This document shows, in pieces, positions 26,821 through 35,258 of a DNA stretch of 64,000 bases. The position numbers and the translations under genes are program-made. Numbering within the stretch: the stretch's first letter is position 1; every line of letters begins with the position of its first letter. Origin of the DNA: Caldilineaceae bacterium. Its GTDB lineage: Bacteria > Chloroflexota > Anaerolineae > Caldilineales > Caldilineaceae. A model generated the notes under the pieces. It searched no databases and was not told where the DNA came from. It was given only the letters and a program-made list of their open reading frames with translations. The stretch is from NCBI GenBank assembly GCA_019637645.1, contig JAHBVH010000023.1:36456-100455 (forward strand), written 5' to 3'.

Positions 26821-27642
26821 ATGAACATGTTTGATCTAACGGACCGCGTTGCCCTTGTTTCGGGGACTGCGAGTGGGATGGGCCAAGCCATGGCGACGGT
26901 CTTTGCGGAGGCCGGTGCCCATGTCGTATTGCTCGATCTCAATCAAGCGGGGAATGAGGCCACGGCCCATACCATCACCCAACTGGGGCGGCGGGCCATC
27001 CCCCTCACCTGCGATGTGTCGCGCTATGACGAGTGGGATCGGGTCTTTGCCGTGATCGATCAAGAATTTGGTCGGGTGGACATTTTGGGGAATGTCGCCG
27101 GGAACGGGATTCAGAAGGCGGCGGAAGAGATTACCATGACCGAATTTACCGCTGTTTTTCAAAATTTGGTCTTTGGCCGCTACTATGCTACCCAACAAGC
27201 CGGTCGGCGCATGTTACGCCAGGGCAAGGGCAGCATTATGAGCATTGGCTCGATTTCGGGGGTCAGCTCGCTGGCTCGTCAACAATCGACCTATGGCATG
27301 GCTATGGCCGCGGTGATCCACATGACCAAGGAGCTGAGCACCGAATGGAGCGGTCGTGGTGTGCGGGTGAACGCGATTCTGCCCGCCCAAGTGGTCAACC
27401 CGAACAATGGTCTGGAAGCCCGCATGGAGCGTGAGCCCGTGTTGCGCAACACCTTTTTACATGGCATTCCGCGCGGTCGCTTTGGCCGTTCCGAGGATAT
27501 TAAGGGGCTAGCCCTTTGGTTGGCTTCGGATGCGTCGTCGTGGATCACCGGCGCGATCATTCCCATGGATGGGGGGAATCTGGCAATGAATGCCGGTGGT
27601 GGCTTCCTCGATCGCCCCACCGCGCACCATCTCGCGGTCTAA
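26821..27642 (+). CDS. SDR family oxidoreductase lacking the catalytic lysine
   Basis: 273 residues with a classical SDR Rossmann fold: SGTASGMGQAMATVF at about 14-28, NVAGN near 92, and the PMDGGNLAMNAGG tail shared with the paralogue at 46768. The catalytic YxxxK motif reads YGMAM: Tyr158 is present but position 162 is Met (codon ATG at 27304-27306) where AAG would be expected. The paralogue keeps YSVSK. The family normally oxidises or reduces sugar or polyol hydroxyls with NAD(P). Loss of Lys should cripple hydride transfer, so this may be inactive, altered or a binding or structural protein. The reading frame is otherwise intact. Confidence 0.88.
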   Translation: MNMFDLTDRVALVSGTASGMGQAMATVFAEAGAHVVLLDLNQAGNEATAHTITQLGRRAIPLTCDVSRYDEWDRVFAVIDQEFGRVDILGNVAGNGIQKAAEEITMTEFTAVFQNLVFGRYYATQQAGRRMLRQGKGSIMSIGSISGVSSLARQQSTYGMAMAAVIHMTKELSTEWSGRGVRVNAILPAQVVNPNNGLEARMEREPVLRNTFLHGIPRGRFGRSEDIKGLALWLASDASSWITGAIIPMDGGNLAMNAGGGFLDRPTAHHLAV

Positions 27643-27652
27643 CCAAATTGAT

Positions 27653-27749
27653 TAGGCGTTACGCAGTTGGGAAATGAACCATTGACAATGAACCATTGAC
27701 AATGAACCATTGACAATGAACCATTGACAATGAACAATGGTTCATTATC
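27653..27749. repeat. MITE-like half end plus 14-base tandem array with inverted tail
   Basis: TAGGCGTTACGCAGTTGG (27653 on) equals the end of the MITE-like elements. It is followed by four copies of ATGAACCATTGACA (27674-27729) and an inverted AATGGTTCATT. The 14-mer is two heptamers. Confidence 0.8.
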
Positions 27750-27791
27750 AATCCCGACCTTTCGTCAATATATGTAGGAAACTATTGAACT

Positions 27792-28736
27792 ATGCGTGAG
27801 CTTGTCAACCGTAGCCATGTCCCACGGCACCCACAAGCGCGGAACCAGCGCCCACGGCGGCGTCTGCGGCTCTTGCCCTACTTGTTGGCGTTGCCGATTG
27901 TGCTCTACGAAGTCGGGCTGATCATCTATCCCATTGGGCAAGGCATTGCTGGTAGCTTTCAGCAGATCCAACTGGCGGCCAATGTGCCCGCGAAATGGGT
28001 TGGGTGGGATAACTACCAGCGGATGTTGGCTGATCCGGCCTTTTGGCTGGTGATGAAGACGACCTTGATCTTTACGGGTTTGGTGATTGTGGTGGCGATT
28101 GGCGCGGGGTTGGCGACTGCCTTGCTCTTTAATCGGCCCTTCCATGGGCGTCCGGTGGCGCGCGCGATGCTCATGTTGCCTTGGGCCTTTCCCGAGGTGC
28201 CGGTGGTGATGATCTTTGTCTGGATTCTAAGCCCCCAATTTGGCGTGGTTAACCTGCTGGTACGTTGGATTCCTGGGGTGACGGAGAATCCCCAATGGCT
28301 CCAGGTGCCGAGCTTAGCCATGGGGTGGGTCGTTTTGATCACGGCTTGGAAGGTCTTTCCCTTCTACAGCTTGGTTATTCTGGCGGCCCTACAAGCGGTG
28401 CCGCAAGAGATCTACGAAGCGGCCAAAGTCGATGGTGCGAACACTTGGCAACTCTTCTGGCGCATTACCCTGCCCAGCATTAGCACCACGCTGGAATTGC
28501 TGATTGTCTTAGCGTCGATCTTTTCTTTTAAACAATTCACCATCATCTATCTGATGACCGGCGGTGGTCCCTCTGGCGCGACCGAGACTATCGTCATGCG
28601 CATTTTCAATACAGCCTTTCGCTTTTACGATTATTCGTATGCCACGGCTTTTGGGGTGGCTGGCTTTGTCGTCTCGCTGGTCATTGCCTTTTTCTTCATC
28701 GTTCTGCAAGCACGCCGCGCCCAGGAAAGTGCATAG
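27792..28736 (+). CDS. Carbohydrate ABC transporter permease (MalF type)
   Basis: 314 residues. A basic N-terminus (QARNQRPRRRLRLL) precedes the first membrane helix at about 35-55. There are six predicted helices, and the EAA loop is EIYEAAKVDGANTWQLFWRI near residue 202. It forms a pair with the permease at 28816. No dedicated binding protein is directly upstream; the nearest candidates are 20784 (upstream) and 30857 (downstream, but with its own pair). AGGAAA about 13 bases upstream is a mediocre ribosome site. No ATPase is nearby. Confidence 0.92.
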   Translation: MRELVNRSHVPRHPQARNQRPRRRLRLLPYLLALPIVLYEVGLIIYPIGQGIAGSFQQIQLAANVPAKWVGWDNYQRMLADPAFWLVMKTTLIFTGLVIVVAIGAGLATALLFNRPFHGRPVARAMLMLPWAFPEVPVVMIFVWILSPQFGVVNLLVRWIPGVTENPQWLQVPSLAMGWVVLITAWKVFPFYSLVILAALQAVPQEIYEAAKVDGANTWQLFWRITLPSISTTLELLIVLASIFSFKQFTIIYLMTGGGPSGATETIVMRIFNTAFRFYDYSYATAFGVAGFVVSLVIAFFFIVLQARRAQESA

Positions 28737-28815
28737 CCCAAGCAACTGTCCCCTGTCGAGAAACCGGCCTGGATTTCAAACCTTAACCGGTTCATGCGAA
28801 GTAGGTAAACGCTTT

Positions 28816-29688
28816 ATGACCAATCGTGCAATCAGTGCAATGACCGTAAAGAAAGCAAAATGGGGGGGGCTGCTTGGCAACCTACTGCTCTATTTGCTCG
28901 TGATTGGCGTCTCGCTCATGACGATCTTTCCCATTTACTGGATGTTGGTAAGCACCTTCCAGCCGAGCAAATATACCTTGCACTATCCGCCGCCTTTGTT
29001 TCCCCAAGAGATCACGGTTACGCAATTCGCCGATCTCTTTACCAATCACCCCATTGCAATCTGGCTACGCAATTCGTTTCTAATTGCGGCGATGTCGATG
29101 CTGCTCTGTACCGCGCTCTCTGTGTTGGGCGCGTATACCCTTTCCAATCTACGGTGGAAGGGGCGCTCCACCTTTGGCCTCTTCCTGCTGGTGACGCAGA
29201 TGTTGCCAGAAATTTTGATTGTCATTCCGCTCTATATCATCTACCGGCGCTTGAATATGTTGGATAGCCTGCCCGCGCTTTCGTTGGTGGACGCCGCCTT
29301 TGCCCTGCCCATCTGTATCTGGATCTTGAAAGGGGTCTTCGATACGGTGCCACCGGAAGTGCTCGATGCCGCAGTGGTCGATGGCTGTACCGAGTGGAGC
29401 GCGCTGTGGGCAATTGTGCTGCCGCTCTCGACGCCCGGGTTGGTGGCCGTGGCGGTGGTCTCGTTCTTTTCGGCGTGGAACGAATTTCTCTTTGCCGTGA
29501 TTATGCTGACGAGCGCCCAGTTTCAGCCCGCGTCGGTGGGGCTCACTACTTTGAAGGCGACCGGCTTCACGCCCGTGGAGCAATATATGGCCGCTGGCCT
29601 CGTCTTCTCCGTCTTGCCTGTCCTCTTCTATCTAGTCATGCAGCGTTATATTATTTCCGGTTTGACGGCAGGTGCGGTCAAAGGGTAG
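28816..29688 (+). CDS. Carbohydrate ABC transporter permease (MalG type)
   Basis: 290 residues. The start at 28816 (MTNRAISAMTVKKAK) is preferred over a frame extending back to 28564, which would overlap the previous gene by 170 bases. Six membrane helices, the first at about 20-42 (LLYLLVIGVSLMTIFPIYWML). The EAA loop reads EVLDAAVVDGCTEWSALWAI. The C-terminal tail ISGLTAGAVKG is typical of the family. The spacer to the partner permease holds a degenerate AACCGG palindrome (about 28760-28795). A strong hairpin at 29729-29764 ends the unit. Confidence 0.92.
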   Translation: MTNRAISAMTVKKAKWGGLLGNLLLYLLVIGVSLMTIFPIYWMLVSTFQPSKYTLHYPPPLFPQEITVTQFADLFTNHPIAIWLRNSFLIAAMSMLLCTALSVLGAYTLSNLRWKGRSTFGLFLLVTQMLPEILIVIPLYIIYRRLNMLDSLPALSLVDAAFALPICIWILKGVFDTVPPEVLDAAVVDGCTEWSALWAIVLPLSTPGLVAVAVVSFFSAWNEFLFAVIMLTSAQFQPASVGLTTLKATGFTPVEQYMAAGLVFSVLPVLFYLVMQRYIISGLTAGAVKG

Positions 29689-29728
29689 AATGCAACCGAT
29701 TTACCCAACTTCAAAGGATATAAAAATG

Positions 29729-29764
29729 CAAGAGCGTTAGGCTTTCTAAAGCCTAACGCTCTTG
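29729..29764 (+). terminator. Strong hairpin ending the second permease unit
   Basis: Perfect 17-bp arms CAAGAGCGTTAGGCTTT / 29748-29764 with loop CT. No long U-tract follows. The arms share the layout of the palindrome family (xxGGCTTT-AAAGCCxx). Confidence 0.75.
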
Positions 29765-29947
29765 GTCTGTGCCGAAGGCTGTTCGCCGACCAACTTCCAG
29801 CTAAAATTAAGCGGTGACGGATGCAGCCGCGCCTTTGCCGCAAAAAGCTGGCATTGACCTTTCGACACGCTTGGATGGCACTTTGCTTGGTTTGCTTCGG
29901 CACGCCGCAGGCCAGTTTGCCAAGTACTACTCTTAGGAGATTCTTGT

Positions 29948-30718
29948 ATGAGCATTACCGCTGATGAACGCTTTGCTTTTGATGTGGCCGGCTATCTCCA
30001 TCTGCGCGGGCTCTTGTCGCGGGCAGAAATTGCTGAGTACACAACTTTGATGGACGCAGCCGAAAAGATCAACCCCGCAGAACTCAACGCGGACTACCCT
30101 GACGGCCTGAAACAACAACTGAACCGTCCGCTCTCGCGCATGTTTGATGCGGATCCCCGCTTTGCGCGCTTGCTCGATCACCCCGTTGTTGCGGCCTATC
30201 TCGTTGAATTTCTCGGCTCCGATTATCGCCACATTGATAACGATCTCTATTACACATTGCCCGGCTATACGGGTGGTCATTGGCACCGCGGGGTGAGCGC
30301 CCATCGGAGTGGGCATGTGGTGGCGGGAGAATTTATCTGCCCGATGGTCAAAGTTTTTTATTGTATGACCGATGTGGGGCCGGGGGAAGGGGAATTTGTC
30401 GTGGTGCCTGGTTCGCACAAGGCGTCGTTCAAGGTGGAGTATGATGGCCGCATCGATCTCCCCGCTCAGCATATCTTTAACGATGTCAAAGCGGGCGATG
30501 TGATCATCTTCAATGAAGCCTTGCTCCACAATGGGCGGCCAAACCACAGCCAGAAAACGCGCAAAACGTTGATCATCAACTTTGGCCGCCAGGAAGCGGG
30601 CATCTGGAAAGGCTATCGTCCCAAGGCCGAAACCTTGGCCGCGATCTCGCCCAAACAGCGGGCGATCCTCAGCAATGCCAATCCCGACTTCTGGAAGGAA
30701 CCCCAGTTGGCGGGCTAA
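29948..30718 (+). CDS. Phytanoyl-CoA dioxygenase (PhyH) family protein with HxG in place of HxD
   Basis: 256 residues with the cupin-like Fe(II)/2-oxoglutarate fold. VFYCMTDVGPGEGEFVVVPG, then SHKASF, is the standard PhyH strand pair. LLHNGRPNHSQKTRKTL supplies the distal His and the Arg that binds 2-oxoglutarate. The proximal metal motif reads HWHRG (residues 111-115), so the usual Asp position is Gly115. The other three PhyH proteins in the window keep HxD (HQD, HPD, HSD). A related subfamily with LHGG at this place is known among PhyH relatives, so it may be functional. A weak AGGAGA precedes the start. It lies between two importer units. The substrate is unknown. Confidence 0.85.
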   Translation: MSITADERFAFDVAGYLHLRGLLSRAEIAEYTTLMDAAEKINPAELNADYPDGLKQQLNRPLSRMFDADPRFARLLDHPVVAAYLVEFLGSDYRHIDNDLYYTLPGYTGGHWHRGVSAHRSGHVVAGEFICPMVKVFYCMTDVGPGEGEFVVVPGSHKASFKVEYDGRIDLPAQHIFNDVKAGDVIIFNEALLHNGRPNHSQKTRKTLIINFGRQEAGIWKGYRPKAETLAAISPKQRAILSNANPDFWKEPQLAG

Positions 30719-30856
30719 GGCGCTGACCAGCGTATACTGTTTTCCCTTTTTAAACCGGTTTCTATGCAATATCGAGAGCGATAGTTACTGCCAAGGTGCT
30801 GTCGCTCCGCGCTTCAACTCCCTATCTCGATGATTGATACCAAAGGAGAATAGACA

Positions 30857-32197
30857 ATGGCTTCTGTATCCCAAGGATTCAGCCGGCGACGCATGTTGCA
30901 ATGGTTGGCGATTGGCACGGGTGCAACCATGGTGGCTGCTTGTGCCCCCGCTGGCTCGCCCCAGGGCAATCAAACCGGTGGCGAAGGCAGTGCCGCCGAG
31001 ACGCAAGAATTGCGCCTCTTGGTCTGCTGCTACACCGATTCGGAAACCAAGCTGCGCGAGGCCTTTAACGAGCAATACAAGGCGGCCCGCTCGGGTGTTA
31101 CCATTGATATGGAGTTATTGGCCGGTGGCCAGAACTACTTTGAAAAGCTACAAACCCAGATTGCCGCCGGGACCATGCCCGATCTCTATGACATGTGGGA
31201 GGGCTATATTCAACCCTACGCCCAAAATGGCGCGCTGGTCAACATGGATCCGTATCTGGAGAGTGACGCCAAGATCAAACGCGATGACCTGGTCCCGGCG
31301 GCAGTCGATGCGGCGACTTGGGAAGGCAGCATCTATGCCCTGTTGATTGGTTTTATGCCCGGCCCGGCCTCTGTCTACTACAATGCTGACCATTTGAGCG
31401 AAGCGGGCATTGCCGAGCCAGATGCCGATTGGACTTGGGACGATCTACGGGCCATGGCCCAAGCGCTGGTCAAGGGGAGCGGTGATATGCCCGATCGCTA
31501 TGGGCTGGCCTTTGATCTCTGGTTTGTCCCGTGGACCTACTGGATTTGGTCCAATGGTGGGGATATTTTCAACCCCGACCAGAGCCAATCCACCCTGGCC
31601 GATCCCAAGGCCGTGGAAGCGCTCCAATATTGGGCCGATCTGGTAAATGTGGACAAGAGCGTGGTTCCCACCGACTCGATCCGCCAGATGCAAGGCGGGA
31701 TCAACGCGCTCAAGACCGGCGCAACCTCGCTCTTTTTGGGGAACACGTGGGATGTGGCGACGTTGAAAGAGACGCCCGATCTCAACTGGAAGGCGGTTCT
31801 CTCGCCCAAGGCCAATGCCGGTACGCGTACTTGGTATGAACACACCTGGTGTTGGGGGATTTCGACCCAAAGCAAGCAGCCCGCTGCGGCTTGGGAATTT
31901 GCCCGTGAATTTGTCCTCAATCGCGTGATCGATCCCGCCACGCCTACCATTCCGCCGCTCAAGCAATTGCTCGATCAATTTGATACCGAAACCAACCGCC
32001 AACTCGGCTATACACCGTTGATCACCTTGGCGAATGAACCCAATCAATTCCGTATTCCCGGCGCTGGGGCAAAATGGGACAAGATCAGTGGGCTGATCCA
32101 GGCCGAACTCGATCTCGTCTTTATCGGCGAGAAATCGGCTGCCGACGCTGCCGCAACCGTCGTTCCCCAGATCGACGCCGAACTCGCCCGTAGTTAA
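30857..32197 (+). CDS. Sugar ABC transporter substrate-binding lipoprotein (Tat-like signal)
   Basis: 446 residues. The signal SRRRMLQWLAIGTGATMVAAC carries a twin-Arg and lipobox VAAC, so it is predicted exported and lipid-anchored. The mature part is a family-1 binding protein (LQTQIAAGTMPDLYDMWEGY, then TWDDLRAMAQALVKGSG). AAAGGAG about eight bases upstream is a strong ribosome site. It is followed by a matching permease pair (32285, 33204) in canonical order, so this is the most complete importer unit of the window, lacking only the ATPase. Confidence 0.92.
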   Translation: MASVSQGFSRRRMLQWLAIGTGATMVAACAPAGSPQGNQTGGEGSAAETQELRLLVCCYTDSETKLREAFNEQYKAARSGVTIDMELLAGGQNYFEKLQTQIAAGTMPDLYDMWEGYIQPYAQNGALVNMDPYLESDAKIKRDDLVPAAVDAATWEGSIYALLIGFMPGPASVYYNADHLSEAGIAEPDADWTWDDLRAMAQALVKGSGDMPDRYGLAFDLWFVPWTYWIWSNGGDIFNPDQSQSTLADPKAVEALQYWADLVNVDKSVVPTDSIRQMQGGINALKTGATSLFLGNTWDVATLKETPDLNWKAVLSPKANAGTRTWYEHTWCWGISTQSKQPAAAWEFAREFVLNRVIDPATPTIPPLKQLLDQFDTETNRQLGYTPLITLANEPNQFRIPGAGAKWDKISGLIQAELDLVFIGEKSAADAAATVVPQIDAELARS

Positions 32198-32284
32198 GGC
32201 CATGAGCCACAGGGGATGGGGCGCTTCGTTATCCCCACTCCCCTAATGGCCCAATCATCCACCCTTTTTCGCACAGGAGTCCGC

Positions 32285-33211
32285 GTGACCACACTCAGTG
32301 CCATCCAGCCCAAACGGCCCCATGCCCAAAGCCGCCGCGAGGCGCTCATTGCCTATCTTTTCTTGAGCCCTTGGCTGATTGGTTTTCTGGTCTTTCTGGC
32401 CGGGCCGATGCTGGCTTCGCTTTATTTTAGCTTTACCCAGTACAACGTGATCGCCGCACCGCGCTGGATCGGGCTTGCCAACTATACGCGCATGCTGACA
32501 GACGATCTCTTCTTCAAATCGCTGGATGTCTCGGCCCGCTACACCTTGCTCAGTGTGCCCTTAGGGATCGGCTCTGCGTTGGGGATCGCCGTGTTGCTCA
32601 ATCAGCCGATTATCGGACGTGGCTTCTTTCGCCTGATCTTCTATCTACCCTCGATTATTTCGGGCGTGGCCGTGGCGACAGTCTTTGCGTGGATCTTCAA
32701 CTACCGTTTTGGTGTGCTCAACTATCTGCTGTCGTGGGTGGGGATTCCTGGCCCCAACTGGCTAGGGCATCCGCGCTGGGCGTTGTGGGCCTTCGTGTTA
32801 ATGAGCCTATGGAGCATCGGTGGGAATGTCGTGATCTTTCTTGCTGCCCTGCAAGGTGTGCCACGGTCGCTCTACGAAGCGGCTGAGCTAGACGGGACGA
32901 CGGCGGCGCAGCGCTTTTGGCATGTCACCTTGCCGTTGATCTCGCCCGCGATTCTCTTTGTGGCGATCACCGGCATTATTTATACCTTCCAAACCTTTAC
33001 CCAGGCTTTCATTCTAACCCAAGGTGGGCCGGGCAATGCAACGCTCTTTTATCTCTACTACCTTTATAAAAATGCCTTTACCTGGTTTGAAATGGGCTAT
33101 GCCTCATCGTTGGCCTGGGTGCTCTTTTTGATCATTATTAGCTGTACTCTGCTCTTGCTGCGCACTTCGTCTAACTGGGTCTATTATGAAGGCGAGGAAC
33201 GCAATGGCTAG
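32285..33211 (+). CDS. Carbohydrate ABC transporter permease (MalF/UgpA type), GTG start
   Basis: 308 residues. The start is taken as GTG at 32285 because AGGAG (32275-32279) lies five bases upstream; an in-frame ATG at 32216 lacks such a site. Six membrane helices, the first at about 22-43 (YLFLSPWLIGFLVFLAGPML). The EAA loop is SLYEAAELDGTTAAQRFWHV. The stop overlaps the next permease's start by eight bases, indicating translational coupling. It partners 33204 and the binding protein at 30857. Confidence 0.92.
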   Translation: MTTLSAIQPKRPHAQSRREALIAYLFLSPWLIGFLVFLAGPMLASLYFSFTQYNVIAAPRWIGLANYTRMLTDDLFFKSLDVSARYTLLSVPLGIGSALGIAVLLNQPIIGRGFFRLIFYLPSIISGVAVATVFAWIFNYRFGVLNYLLSWVGIPGPNWLGHPRWALWAFVLMSLWSIGGNVVIFLAALQGVPRSLYEAAELDGTTAAQRFWHVTLPLISPAILFVAITGIIYTFQTFTQAFILTQGGPGNATLFYLYYLYKNAFTWFEMGYASSLAWVLFLIIISCTLLLLRTSSNWVYYEGEERNG

Positions 33212-34073
33212 ATCACACCAACCCAAGTCGTTGTTGGCTTATCGCGTTAGCGGCCTGTTGCGCCAAAGCCTTGTTTACCTCCTGCTGCTGGGCTTCGGGC
33301 TGGCCTTTATTTTGCCTTTTTGGTGGATGCTGGCCTCGTCGCTCAAAGAACCGGGCGCGGGGATGAAATTCCCGCCCGAATTTTTCCCACAGGTCTTGAT
33401 CTGGGGAAACTACCCCAAGGTCTTTGAACTGATTCCCCTCACCACTTTTTTCAAAAATAGCCTGATCATCACTTCGCTCTCGTTATTGGGAGAACTATTC
33501 TCTGCCTCTTTGGTAGCCTTTGCCTTTGCTCGGCTCCGTTTTCCTGGCCGTCAGTGGCTCTTTGGGCTCGTCCTTGCCACGATGATGATTCCCTATCCGG
33601 TCACGATGGTGCCCACCTTTGTGCTCTTCAAAACGCTGGGCATGATCGAAACCTTTTTCCCGCTGATTCTGCCCCCCTGGTTTGGTCCAGCCTTTTCGAT
33701 CTTTTTGTTCCGCCAGTTCTTCCTCACGATCAACACCGAACTTGATGACGCGGCCAAGGTCGATGGCGCGAACGAATTTACCATCTACGCGCGTATTCTC
33801 TTGCCACTCTCCAAGCCGGTGCTGGCAACTGTGGCAATCTTTGGCTTTGTCACCTATTGGAATGACTTTCTGAATCCGCTGATCTATCTGGGTGACAGCG
33901 ACTTATTCCCGCTTGCGCTGGGTATCAACTTTTTGCGCTCCTTCCGCTCGAATGGCGAAATTGCCACGCAAATGGCTGGCAGCGTGATGTTTGTCGCGCC
34001 CTGTATTGTGCTCTATCTGGTGGCACAGCGCTACATTACCGAAGGGATTGTAACGACGGGGTTAAAAGGCTAG
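33204..34073 (+). CDS. Carbohydrate ABC transporter permease (MalG/UgpE type)
   Basis: 289 residues starting MARSHQPKSLLAYR. The ribosome site GAGG lies inside the end of the upstream gene. Six membrane helices. In the EAA loop, ELDDAAKVDGANEFTIYARI, Asp replaces the usual Glu of EAA. The C-terminus TEGIVTTGLKG is family-typical. It is followed 22 bases later by a palindrome (34095-34128) standing between this gene and the convergent PhyH gene, well placed to stop transcription from both sides. Confidence 0.92.
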   Translation: MARSHQPKSLLAYRVSGLLRQSLVYLLLLGFGLAFILPFWWMLASSLKEPGAGMKFPPEFFPQVLIWGNYPKVFELIPLTTFFKNSLIITSLSLLGELFSASLVAFAFARLRFPGRQWLFGLVLATMMIPYPVTMVPTFVLFKTLGMIETFFPLILPPWFGPAFSIFLFRQFFLTINTELDDAAKVDGANEFTIYARILLPLSKPVLATVAIFGFVTYWNDFLNPLIYLGDSDLFPLALGINFLRSFRSNGEIATQMAGSVMFVAPCIVLYLVAQRYITEGIVTTGLKG

Positions 34074-34094
34074 GTGTAGGGGTAGAATGAGCGA

Positions 34095-34128
34095 AGACCT
34101 GACAGGTTTTCAAAAACCTGTCAGGTCT
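34095..34128. repeat. Palindrome, canonical member, between convergent genes
   Basis: Arms AGACCTGACAGGTTTT (34095-34110) / 34113-34128, loop CA. The arms are identical to those inside the MITE-like element at 9664, but here they stand alone. Probable bidirectional terminator. Confidence 0.85.
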
Positions 34129-34152
34129 AAGGAGACCGTTGCAAACCGTTTC

Positions 34153-35046
34153 TTAGCAGGTGACATCCTTGCCTTCGGAGCCGAAGAGGGCGAGCCGCTC
34201 GCTCTGGTCGGCCTTTTTGGCGCTGGCCGGAGCATAGTGGAACTGCACCGCGCGGCGGCGGGCCGTGCTGCTGTTGGCTGGGGTGCCATGTTGGATCAAG
34301 CTGTGGAAGAAGAGCGCGCCACCAGGTTTGAGCGGTACCGCGACCACCTCTTGCTGGCGGCCAAAGCTGTCGCAGATCTGCCAATCGCGCCGTTGGAAGT
34401 GAATGACTGGCCCTGCCTTATGCGAGTTCGGGTAAATGACCATGCAGCCATTATCGGTGGTAGCCTCGTCTAACGCGATCCAGACCCCGACCACGGTGGT
34501 AGTGAGGGGCAGATCAAAGTAGGCATGATCTTGGTGCCACGGCTTTTCGCGTCCGATCTTGGGTGGCTTGAGCAGCGCCATGTCTTGAAAGATCGCAGGT
34601 TGCTCACCGATCAGGCGGGTGGCCAGATCGATTAGCTGGGGGTGATGGGCCATAGCATGGAGCCGCACATCGTGATCCACGAACCACATAAACTTGCGCA
34701 CATAGTCCTGGCGCACTTCGGGTGGCATGGCATCTAAGGCCGCACCGCGTGCCTTCTTCTCAAACATGACATTCTGATAGTCGGCTTTTTGCCCAGAGAG
34801 TAGATAGAGCAGCCCATCCAGCGCGTCTTGGACTTCCGTGGGCGTAAAGGCATTGTTCACCACCAAATAGCCTTGTTCATGGAACTGGGCAATCTGGGCC
34901 GCGGTGACTTGGTCAAAGCCGTTCACGCCTTGGGCTAAACTGGTCCATGCATAGAGATCACGGCGGTACGTACCCTCATCCCCATAATCAAAGACCCGTT
35001 CCCCTTGCTGATTGTACTTGACATCAAATGTTTCGACCTTTTGCAT
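34153..35046 (-). CDS. Phytanoyl-CoA dioxygenase (PhyH) family protein
   Basis: 297 residues starting MQKVETFDVKYNQQG, with AAAGGAGG directly upstream (35046 preferred to 35073). Fe(II)/2-oxoglutarate ligands are readable: HxD as WHQDHAYF, the partner strand VWIALDEATTDNGCMVIYPN with the following SHK, and the distal His in LIQHGTPAN followed by an Arg-rich strand (RRRAVQFHY). Active-site residues are complete, so it should be a working hydroxylase. The substrate is unknown. It is on the same strand as the GH36 gene upstream, with a degenerate element between them. Confidence 0.9.
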   Translation of the reverse strand: MQKVETFDVKYNQQGERVFDYGDEGTYRRDLYAWTSLAQGVNGFDQVTAAQIAQFHEQGYLVVNNAFTPTEVQDALDGLLYLLSGQKADYQNVMFEKKARGAALDAMPPEVRQDYVRKFMWFVDHDVRLHAMAHHPQLIDLATRLIGEQPAIFQDMALLKPPKIGREKPWHQDHAYFDLPLTTTVVGVWIALDEATTDNGCMVIYPNSHKAGPVIHFQRRDWQICDSFGRQQEVVAVPLKPGGALFFHSLIQHGTPANSSTARRRAVQFHYAPASAKKADQSERLALFGSEGKDVTC

Positions 35047-35184
35047 CAAGCCTCCTTTGCTTGCTTTGCTCATTCAACCGAATCGTTGTGGGCAAGTGCT
35101 GTCCAGTAAAACCGGACAGGTTGCTCTCATCACATCGATCAAATTATACCCGATCCTGTTTACCGCGTACAGCTTCAACGAAGG

Positions 35185-35251
35185 TAGGACTTACGCAAGC
35201 GGGGTATATTCCCAGAAACCCTAACCGGTTCTGAAAACCTGTCAGGGTTCG
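35185..35251. repeat. Degenerate MITE-like end and imperfect palindrome
   Basis: TAGGACTTACGCA (35185-35197) resembles the MITE end. The imperfect palindrome GAAACCCTAACCGGTT / AAAACCTGTCAGGGTTC follows at about 35215-35251. The region 35047-35258 holds no gene. Confidence 0.6.
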
Positions 35252-35258
35252 GAATCCA

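Noticed and set aside
28564..28815. Upstream extension of the permease starting at 28816
   Set aside because: It overlaps the preceding permease by more than 170 bases and contains a degenerate palindrome; the signal-like N-terminus begins at 28816.
29933..30769. 278-codon minus-strand frame opposite the PhyH gene
   Set aside because: It mirrors the PhyH gene almost end to end; the plus strand has the PhyH motifs.
35198..35214. GGGGTATATTCCC as a fourth GntR operator
   Set aside because: Only the left half resembles the dyad; the TATACCAA half is missing.
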